From NCBI RefSeq assembly GCF_022346885.1, contig NZ_JAKRNK010000004.1:310001-374000 (forward strand): a stretch of DNA of 64,000 nucleotides. The letters run 5' to 3'. The notes below the pieces were generated by a model. That model saw nothing but the letters and a program-made list of their open reading frames with translations, was not told where the DNA came from and did not search any database. Origin of the DNA: Paenibacillus sp. ACRRX (lineage in GTDB: Bacteria; Bacillota; Bacilli; Paenibacillales; Paenibacillaceae). The first letter of the stretch is position 1. Each line of letters opens with the position of its first letter. Below, one piece after another: positions 57,923 through 64,000 of the stretch. Made by a program: the position numbers and the translations under genes.

Positions 57923-58486
57923 CTAGACTACAACTGTTTTATTGCTTGCAGAAGGTGCTGTGTCGGGGATTATCCAAGAATAGCGGTGCTTGTTCCTTCT
58001 GACCTTGCCTACATCTATAATCGTCGGTATTACATCATCTCCTTTGTAGGCGACACGACCAGATACTTGCCGCATGGGGACTTGAAAAGATACCCTCAGC
58101 GCGCGTGCAAATACTGGCTCCAACAGGCATACAAAATAATCCTTGTCATGCTTGTCCGCATAATGCAGCATCGAAGAGATCAAACGGGCTATATTCGGTC
58201 CCCGATGTTCTCTAAGAAGCGCTACTTTATCGATTTCCACGACACGATCTGGCAATGCCATCTCCGGTTGGTCTTGGAACGCAGCGACGCTGTGAATTGG
58301 ATTATTTGTTATATGGTACGGTTTATATTCGATAGTTCCCACACAATGGCCTTGTTCATTCGTAATGAGCATCTGGTGCAGTACTTCTCGCCCCGATTCC
58401 AATTCGAACCCTTTCTCTTTCCATACGGTTCTCCAGATCGATTGAAACTTAGAGGCTTCTACAGAGTTGCGGACATAGATATACAT
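57923..58486 (-). CDS. Autoinducer-synthase-like acyltransferase (GNAT superfamily)
   Basis: 188-residue cytoplasmic protein. The pattern [43 protein letters not shown]...[34 protein letters not shown] resembles the LuxI/FeeM/exosortase-associated acyltransferase family, which joins an acyl group from acyl-ACP to an amine. ATG 58486 follows GAGAGGTG. The gene ends 38 bases before the chosen chemoreceptor start, and both are on the minus strand as one unit. The product is unknown; a chemoreceptor ligand is a tempting inference. Confidence 0.68.
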   Translation of the reverse strand: MYIYVRNSVEASKFQSIWRTVWKEKGFELESGREVLHQMLITNEQGHCVGTIEYKPYHITNNPIHSVAAFQDQPEMALPDRVVEIDKVALLREHRGPNIARLISSMLHYADKHDKDYFVCLLEPVFARALRVSFQVPMRQVSGRVAYKGDDVIPTIIDVGKVRRNKHRYSWIIPDTAPSASNKTVVV

Positions 58487-58518
58487 CGGAAGCACCTCTC
58501 CACTCTCATTTTCTATTT

Positions 58519-58544
58519 ATAAGTACATGTTCATTTGTACTTAT
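58519..58544 (-). promoter_or_regulatory. Palindromic operator of acyltransferase-chemoreceptor operon
   Basis: Perfect inverted repeat ATAAGTACA-N8-TGTACTTAT, 33 bases before the acyltransferase start, overlapping a TATAAA-like -10 on the minus strand. It could be the site of a TetR-, LuxR- or MarR-type regulator not encoded nearby. Confidence 0.65.
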
Positions 58545-58716
58545 TTTAATAAGAGCCTTTAGCCCTGCCAAGGCGTTTCTATAAAATTCCTACTATAGTA
58601 CTAGGTTTAAAAACAACTTCTACTTAAATAGCTCATAAGTAGCGGTTATATGGACACCTATCTTGTCAATTAATCGTATATAATGGCGTTCTTTGGCACC
58701 ACCTTAACAAAAAATC

Positions 58717-58758
58717 AGCCCCGGTCATTTCTACTATGTTAGCAGAACAACCGGGGCT
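58717..58758 (-). terminator. Terminator of D,D-carboxypeptidase gene
   Basis: AGCCCCGGT/ACCGGGGCT (58717-58725, 58750-58758). The minus-strand tail is GATTTTTTG. Confidence 0.88.
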
Positions 58759-58765
58759 TTTATGT

Positions 58766-59734
58766 TCAAGAACTCACATGCGCAAATCCATAATTTAATA
58801 ACGTGTGCGAGTCACTCCATATTTGATCTTTAGTTGAATGCAGTGCAACCGCAATTACTTTATGACCATTCCGGTTGGCTGATGAGACAAGGCAATAACC
58901 AGCTTGATCCGTATAACCCGTCTTGATGCCGTTCGCACCTTCATAGAAATGACCACTATCCAATTGCAGCAGTAGGTTCCGGTTATATACCATCTTTTCT
59001 ACCTGATTGTCGTCTGACGTTAGGCTCAAGCTTGCCTCAGGCTCCATTACAATTTGACGGAAGATCTCGTTCCCCATTGCAGCGCGGGCCAGCACGGCTA
59101 GATCCTTGGCTGTCGAATAATGATCTTGACTAGGCATGCCATGGGGGTTGGTAAATTGCGTATTCGTCATCCCCAGCTCGGCGGCTTTTTTGTTCATCTG
59201 GCTAACAAATAAATCATAGGCTTGCTGGCGAGTTGATCCGGCCGGAGCATGCTTCATGCCAATCTGCACGGCAATCGTTCTTGCTGCGTCATTGCCAGAC
59301 GGCAGCATCATAGCTGAGATCAGCTCCCGCCAAGTTAACAACTGTCCTGGAGCAAGCCCAGCCTTGCTCTCATCTGGAGCTGTCCAGTTTACTTCGCTGC
59401 CCACAATAACCCCTTCCACGGGATCCGCCTGCTCAACTGCCAATAATGCCGTCATAATCTTCGTGGTGCTGGCAGGAGGCAGCGGCTTGTTCTCGTTCTT
59501 ATAGAACAGCACATCACCGTTATCCGCATCCATGACAAATGCGGCACTAGCCTCTAATGAGCCAAATGCCAACTCCTTATTGTTGCTAGAGACAAATACT
59601 TGATCTTGAATTCTAGCATATACGCCACGCAAAGGTACCCCAATTTCTTCTAATACAAACAACAATCCACCTAATATGAATAGAGCTCCAATCAACCTTT
59701 TCCACTTGAAACTCGGCTTTGTTTTGTTCTTCAT
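58766..59734 (-). CDS. D-alanyl-D-alanine carboxypeptidase (S11 family)
   Basis: Low-molecular-weight penicillin-binding protein of about 322 residues that removes the terminal D-Ala of peptidoglycan stem peptides. An N-terminal membrane segment (FKWKRLIGALFILGGLLFVLEEIG) acts as signal or anchor. Active-site motifs: STTK, SGN (LPSGNDAAR) and KTG (GIKTGYTDQAGYC). It lacks the long C-terminal DacA extension. ATG 59734 follows GGTGG; ATG 59743 is an alternative. It lies 80 bases behind the VanS-like kinase gene on the same strand, so it is probably part of that regulatory unit. Confidence 0.92.
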   Translation of the reverse strand: MKNKTKPSFKWKRLIGALFILGGLLFVLEEIGVPLRGVYARIQDQVFVSSNNKELAFGSLEASAAFVMDADNGDVLFYKNENKPLPPASTTKIMTALLAVEQADPVEGVIVGSEVNWTAPDESKAGLAPGQLLTWRELISAMMLPSGNDAARTIAVQIGMKHAPAGSTRQQAYDLFVSQMNKKAAELGMTNTQFTNPHGMPSQDHYSTAKDLAVLARAAMGNEIFRQIVMEPEASLSLTSDDNQVEKMVYNRNLLLQLDSGHFYEGANGIKTGYTDQAGYCLVSSANRNGHKVIAVALHSTKDQIWSDSHTLLNYGFAHVSS

Positions 59735-59815
59735 CTCATCCACCCTGTTCGTTTATTGATTAAGACTTAGTTTAGACAACAGAAGTGAATGAATGTTTGC
59801 GAATTTATGATGAAA

Positions 59816-60892
59816 TTATGATGTTAACGGCAGTCTTATCACAAATCGGGTTTGAAATGAATTACTTTCCGCCCAGATGCTGCCGTTATGCAGCTCCACG
59901 ATTGCACGCGAGATAGCCAAGCCTAGCCCTGAACCTTCTTGCTCTTCGCCCCTTGACTTGTCAACTCGATAGAACCGGTCAAATACGTACGGGAGATCCT
60001 GCTGTGGAATCGCTGTTCCATAGTTAACGATCTCAATCTGAGCTTCATCAGCGATAACGGATACGTTTAAGTCGACCGCATCACCACCCGTACCGTACTT
60101 CATAGCATTGGACAATAAATTTTCGAATACACGCACAAGCTTTAAGGAGTCTGCCATCATAAATAATGATTGATCTGCATTGTTCATCCGCAGCTGCAGC
60201 CCCACTTGTTCCATTGGATAGCGATAATGAACGTACAATTGGCCCACCAACTCCGACAAATTCACACGTCCTAGATGCAAAGGCATGCCACCGCTCATTC
60301 TCGTATATTCGAATAAATCCTCAATCATGAGATGTAGTCGTTTAGACTTCTCGTAAGCGATGCTAATATAGTGGCGAAGCTCTAACTCATCCCGGTACTT
60401 GTCTTGTTCAACCAGCCCCAAGTAACCGATAATTGACGTTAACGGCGTTCTTAGATCATGAGATACATTCGTGACAAGCTCCGTCTTGGTCTGCTCCGCC
60501 CGGCGCTCCTCTTCTATCGATTTGCTAAGCTGTTCCGCCATGATATTAATATTGTGTTCGAGCTGACCAATCTCGTCTTTGGCGGATATTTTAATCCTTT
60601 GCGTCAGATCCCCTTCCGCAATATGCTGCACCGCTTTTGTCACACGAAGAATACGACGAATTAACAAACTCGTAAACAGAATAAAATACACCGCAAACCA
60701 TAATAATGTATACATAACCGATAACAACATAACTCCAATTACGTCGTCCAAATATCGAATGAAGACGGTAAAGGTCGGAAAGTAGAAACTCTTGTACACA
60801 GCCGATATAGCCAAAAAACTCAATCCAGTGGTCGCACCCGCTAATGTAAAACATAACGGTAATGACAGTAACAGCTTCCAATTCAGTTTCAT
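59816..60892 (-). CDS. VanS-like sensor histidine kinase
   Basis: 358 residues. Two membrane helices (about 6-28 and 50-80) with a short outer loop, HAMP (RILRVTKAVQHIAEGDLTQRI), HisKA with H-box VSHDLRTPLTSIIGYLG, then N-box NLLSNAMKYG, DRFYRVDKSR and GSGLGLAISRAI. ATG 60892 follows GGAGG at 7 bases and overlaps the regulator stop by 4 bases (ATGA), so the pair is translationally coupled. The small sensor region and kinase type fit the VanS/PhoR-like group of cell-envelope sensors. Confidence 0.92.
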   Translation of the reverse strand: MKLNWKLLLSLPLCFTLAGATTGLSFLAISAVYKSFYFPTFTVFIRYLDDVIGVMLLSVMYTLLWFAVYFILFTSLLIRRILRVTKAVQHIAEGDLTQRIKISAKDEIGQLEHNINIMAEQLSKSIEEERRAEQTKTELVTNVSHDLRTPLTSIIGYLGLVEQDKYRDELELRHYISIAYEKSKRLHLMIEDLFEYTRMSGGMPLHLGRVNLSELVGQLYVHYRYPMEQVGLQLRMNNADQSLFMMADSLKLVRVFENLLSNAMKYGTGGDAVDLNVSVIADEAQIEIVNYGTAIPQQDLPYVFDRFYRVDKSRGEEQEGSGLGLAISRAIVELHNGSIWAESNSFQTRFVIRLPLTS

Positions 60893-61593
60893 TCTACTGC
60901 CTCCACTTTGTAACCAACACCCCACACCGTATGGATAAACATGTACCCTTGTTTGTGCAGCTTGTCCCGGAGCTTGCTTATATGCGCCGCTATCGTATTA
61001 TGCGCGCCTTGAAAAGTTTCCTTCCATACAAGCTCATACAAATCTTCTGCCCGAAACACCCTACCTGGATATCGTACCATCGTATATAAGATTTCAAATT
61101 CAATGGACGTTAAGTGGATTGCTTGATGGTCTACTTTTACTGTATGCAAATCCCTGTTTACTTCCAACTTCCCAAGGCTGATGACCTTATTTATGTTTCC
61201 GACATCCCCTTCAGCAAGCCGCGGATTAAGCTGATAGGTACGCCGCAGCAGCGACTTTACACGCGCCATAAGCTCCAAAGGATTAAATGGCTTCGCCATA
61301 TAATCGTCCGCTCCTGTCATAAGGCCCATAATCTTGTCCATATCCTCCGTTTTGGCGCTGAGCATAAGAATCGGAGTTGCGTGACGCTCACGTATCACTC
61401 TTGTTACGCCTAATCCATCCAGCTTAGGCATCATGACATCCAAAATAACAAGATCAATAGGCTTCTCCTCTATCCGTTGCAGCGCTTCAAGCCCGTCATA
61501 GGCAAGCACACATTCATAACCCTCATTGATTATATATATACGGATTAAATTCGCGATCTCTCGATCATCATCTACAACCAGAATTGCCGTCAT
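60889..61593 (-). CDS. VanR-like OmpR-family response regulator
   Basis: 234 residues: receiver with D52 (ILDVMMPKLDG) and a winged-helix output with LTSIEFEILYTMVRYPGRVF and HNTIAAHISKLRDKL...HTVWGVGYKVE. The last stretch is very close in pattern to VanR (NNTITVHI...KTVWGVGYK, from memory). GAGGGAGTG is 7 bases before the ATG. It is first in the operon, before the kinase and the D,D-carboxypeptidase. Confidence 0.93.
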   Translation of the reverse strand: MTAILVVDDDREIANLIRIYIINEGYECVLAYDGLEALQRIEEKPIDLVILDVMMPKLDGLGVTRVIRERHATPILMLSAKTEDMDKIMGLMTGADDYMAKPFNPLELMARVKSLLRRTYQLNPRLAEGDVGNINKVISLGKLEVNRDLHTVKVDHQAIHLTSIEFEILYTMVRYPGRVFRAEDLYELVWKETFQGAHNTIAAHISKLRDKLHKQGYMFIHTVWGVGYKVEAVE

Positions 61594-61926
61594 TCGTGTA
61601 CACTCCCTCGTCTTGACCGTATACTTAACATTGTATATTTCACAGTAATCATAAATTTCACGCTCCTACAACTTATTGTAAAGAGCGAGAGTTATCATTT
61701 CATTGGGAAAGTATGAAGAAAACATGATGATTATATGTATGAATGTGTTTAGTGTAGCACAGTTTATTATTCTCATTCGGCCGAGAAATTCGGCCGCAAA
61801 TCTGTACTTCTTCAATAGGTGTCATCTAACTTTACATTTGTCAAAATTGTAAAGCTACTTTATACTTGACATATAACCTAGCGGAACCGAGTCCGGACTA
61901 ATTTTATAAATTGGAGCGAATCCCGT
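61594..61926. promoter_or_regulatory. Divergent promoter region with CTTTACA palindrome
   Basis: A 333-base AT-rich gap between the VanR-like and LacI-type genes. At 61830-61854 is the inverted repeat CTTTACA-N11-TGTAAAG, about 70 bases before the LacI gene. The half-site TGTAAAG/CTTTACA recurs three times before the GH130 gene, so this may be an autoregulatory site. Confidence 0.55.
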
Positions 61927-62988
61927 ATGACAAAGAAAATTACGCAGCAGCACATAGCAGACGCGCTTCAGCTATCACGCAATACTGTTTCGAAAGCGCT
62001 TAACAATGAACCTGGTTTAAAAGAAGATACACGTCTGCGCATTATCCAGCATGCAATTGACATGGGCTATACGAAATTCCCTCCTGGCATGTTAGAATCC
62101 ATTACCCAATTAAAGCATAGTCGGCCAGAGCACGCCGCCAATATGGGAAATCGGCTTATTGCGTTATTAACACACTCCGATTATGTAGGCAATCATTATT
62201 GGTCACCCTTTTTGCGTGGTCTCAACACATCACTTAAAGAAGCAGGCTACACCGTAGCGATGTCCATCGTTGACATGGAGGAAGAGAACGAGCTCCGTCT
62301 CCCGCCCTTATTTTCACAACAGACCCCTGCCGGTATTATAACGATCGGCTCTTTCTTGCGAGCTTATTATGAGCGTATTGAACACACCGGAATACCGGCG
62401 CTATTTATCGATACGTACGCAGACTTTACGATGAATCTGCTTAAAACCGATACACTGCTTGTAAACAATCAAGAGAGTGTGTACAGGCTGACCAAGAGCC
62501 TGCTTGAACAAGGCTGCACCGACATCGGTTTCGTCGGGGATATCGGTTCCTGCTTAAGTTACTGGGAACGTTGGAGCGGATTCCAGATGGCTCTCCGTGA
62601 ATTCGGCGTTGAGTTGGACCCGGGACTTAATATCGTAAATACGCTGCCACGCCATTACTATTATGAAGCGGAACTGCGAGAAGCGCTGGCTGCGATGAAG
62701 CAATACCCGCAAGCCTTTGTATGCGCCAATGACGCCATTGCCGTTGAACTTATGAACATTATGCGTGAGGAAGGAAAACGCGTACCCGAAGATATTATTC
62801 TCACAGGCTTTGACAATATCGGTGAGCTTGCTTATTTACATTCGAGTATTCCAACAGTAGATGTTCCGAAGGAAGAGCTCGGTTTGCGCGCAGGCGAGCA
62901 GTTGATCTGGAGGATCGCTCACCCGGAACGTCCTAAGGAGTTAATCCGATTAAGTGTGCATTTGAAAGATCCCAAATATACAAAGTAG
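61927..62988 (+). CDS. LacI-family regulator, likely of GH130 locus
   Basis: 353 residues. N-terminal helix-turn-helix ITQQHIADALQLSRNTVSKALNNEPGLKEDTRLRI and hinge, then a sugar-binding-type effector domain (LIALLTHSDYVGNHYWSPFLRGLNTSL, FVCANDAIAVELMN, LTGFDNIGEL, PTVDVPKEELG). TTGGAGCG precedes the ATG. The hinge region (AIDMGYTKFPPGML) is less canonical than in the LacI protein at 33942. It stands just before a GH130 glycoside phosphorylase gene, the likely target. Confidence 0.88.
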   Translation: MTKKITQQHIADALQLSRNTVSKALNNEPGLKEDTRLRIIQHAIDMGYTKFPPGMLESITQLKHSRPEHAANMGNRLIALLTHSDYVGNHYWSPFLRGLNTSLKEAGYTVAMSIVDMEEENELRLPPLFSQQTPAGIITIGSFLRAYYERIEHTGIPALFIDTYADFTMNLLKTDTLLVNNQESVYRLTKSLLEQGCTDIGFVGDIGSCLSYWERWSGFQMALREFGVELDPGLNIVNTLPRHYYYEAELREALAAMKQYPQAFVCANDAIAVELMNIMREEGKRVPEDIILTGFDNIGELAYLHSSIPTVDVPKEELGLRAGEQLIWRIAHPERPKELIRLSVHLKDPKYTK

Positions 62989-63023
62989 CACCGAAATGTA
63001 ATATTAAATCAATATTTATTTAT

Positions 63024-63120
63024 AAAATGCACAATTATATATTGACATAGTGTGCATTTTATTTTACATTTATATTGTAAAGAAAACGCTAACATGCCGG
63101 TGGGCCATGTACGCTTTACA
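63024..63120 (+). promoter_or_regulatory. GH130 promoter with cre/LacI-like operator
   Basis: TTGACA (63042-63047), 17 bases and TACATT (63065-63070) form a promoter. AGAAAACGCTAACA (63081-63094) matches the cre/LacI consensus TGWNANCGNTNWCA in all but the first fixed base. A perfect AAAATGCACA/TGTGCATTTT repeat (63024-63033, 63051-63060) flanks the -35 box and may double as terminator of the LacI gene. Half-sites TGTAAAG lie at 63076 and, inverted, at 63114. Confidence 0.7.
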
Positions 63121-63332
63121 TGATGAATAACTCGGCACATAAATGGACTTGAGATTACTCATACTTTTATATAATAAGGTGCTCTCTCTAGTTCTCTCTA
63201 CTCAAGCTGCCATTGGTTCTCTCTCTCAGGTCGGTTGTCATATGTAAAGTATGCATATTACATGGTGAGCAATATTGCCTGTATGCTGCACCTATGGATT
63301 TTATACTTCTAGAAGCAAAGCGAGGTTAGATC

Positions 63333-64000
63333 ATGAGTAAAGTAAATATTATCGGTCCTAACATCCCTAACATGCCTTGGGAAGAACGCCCTGAAGGTCA
63401 TCGCGACGTATTGTGGCGTTACAGCCAGAATCCGGTTATTCCGCGTGACTTACTGCCGAATTCCAACAGCATATTCAACAGTGCAGTTGTACCTTTCGAA
63501 GATGGATTCGCTGGTGTATTCCGCTGCGATGACCGCAACCGCTATATGCGTCTGCACGTCGGCTTCAGTAAAGACGGCTTGAACTGGGATATCAACCACG
63601 AGCCGCTTAAGTTTGAATGCGACGATCCAGAGATCGGCAACTTTATTGAAGGTTACGATCCACGCGTATGCTGGATTGAAGACCGCTTTATCGTGACTTG
63701 GTGTAACATTTACCACGGACCGACAATCGGCATAGCATACACTTATGACTTCAAGACATTCCATCAATTGGAGAATGCATTCCTGCCTTACAACCGTAAT
63801 GGCGTTATGTTCCCACGCAAAATCAACGGCAACTACGCTATGGTAAGCCGTCCGTCCGATACGGGGCATACTCCGTTCGGCGACATCTTCTACAGCGAGA
63901 GCCCTGACTTGGAATTCTGGGGACGTCATCGTCATGTAATGGGAACGCTTGGCGGTTGGCAGAGCAAGAAAGTCGGCGCAGGTCCGATCCCGATCGAGAC
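63333..64000 (+). CDS. GH130-family glycoside phosphorylase (partial, runs off the end)
   Basis: First 222 residues of a beta-mannoside-type phosphorylase/hydrolase that cleaves glycosides with phosphate. The five-bladed propeller features are seen in [40 protein letters not shown] (general-acid region with DPR) and [24 protein letters not shown] 63333 follows GAGG. The gene has no stop before the window ends. A LacI regulator and a cre-like operator precede it, so it is probably the first gene of a mannan- or oligosaccharide-use operon. Confidence 0.88.
   Translation, partial: MSKVNIIGPNIPNMPWEERPEGHRDVLWRYSQNPVIPRDLLPNSNSIFNSAVVPFEDGFAGVFRCDDRNRYMRLHVGFSKDGLNWDINHEPLKFECDDPEIGNFIEGYDPRVCWIEDRFIVTWCNIYHGPTIGIAYTYDFKTFHQLENAFLPYNRNGVMFPRKINGNYAMVSRPSDTGHTPFGDIFYSESPDLEFWGRHRHVMGTLGGWQSKKVGAGPIPIE

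Noticed and set aside
63450-63935. 161-codon minus-strand frame
   Set aside because: Antisense to the GH130 gene, which has convincing family motifs and a ribosome site.

Overview
The window reads as chromosome of a spore-forming, Paenibacillus-like member of the Bacillota. The evidence is strong AGGAGG-type ribosome binding sites with frequent TTG and GTG starts, a YesM/YesN-type two-component pair, a giant S-layer-homology protein, copper-amine-oxidase-type stalk domains, meso-diaminopimelate dehydrogenase, a CwlC-like amidase without a signal peptide, and many compact hairpin terminators. I found no rRNA, tRNA, CRISPR array, intact insertion sequence or prophage. The assignment to Paenibacillus is inference from gene content.

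Layout. 0-10 kb: YesM/YesN sensor and regulator, an ankyrin protein, a TspO-like membrane protein, a CtpE-like P-type ATPase and an MFS transporter. 10.2-18.1 kb: a surface-protein island. It holds a decayed DUF6385-like gene, a 661-residue protein made of about 19 near-identical 27-residue Ser/Thr-rich repeats, and three overlapping TPR-glycosyltransferase genes; I read it as a repeat protein with its own glycosylation genes. 18.2-20.2 kb: an MhqR-like quinone-stress unit (MarR regulator, DoxX, pirin) with two matches to the MhqR operator. 20.5-32 kb: housekeeping and redox genes (pgcA, M42 peptidase, MFS, NAD(P)-binding reductase, AAA ATPase, msrA, namA with a MarR gene, ddh) and a broken histidine kinase. 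32.5-40.3 kb: class III hybrid cluster protein, LacI regulator, amidase, small proteins, free-Met-sulfoxide reductase-like GAF protein, alpha/beta hydrolase and a second OYE-type reductase. 40.5-49.5 kb: an FG-GAP/FnIII/SLH surface protein, manganese catalase, several membrane proteins and a lipoprotein.

49.5-54.2 kb: class Ia ribonucleotide reductase genes nrdA and nrdB, preceded by a 1.2-kb AT-rich region with four perfect DnaA boxes and a tandem pair of NrdR boxes. 54.4-56.3 kb: a secreted 5'-nucleotidase. 56.4-58.5 kb: an autoinducer-synthase-like acyltransferase followed at once by a chemoreceptor, with a palindrome over their promoter region. 58.7-61.6 kb: a VanR/VanS-like two-component system followed by a D,D-carboxypeptidase. 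61.9-64 kb: a LacI regulator and the start of a GH130 glycoside phosphorylase gene that runs off the window.

The most novel candidates are the repeat-protein/glycosyltransferase island, the acyltransferase-chemoreceptor pair, and the stacked DnaA/NrdR control region of nrdAB. Function calls rest on motifs read by eye. No database search was run.
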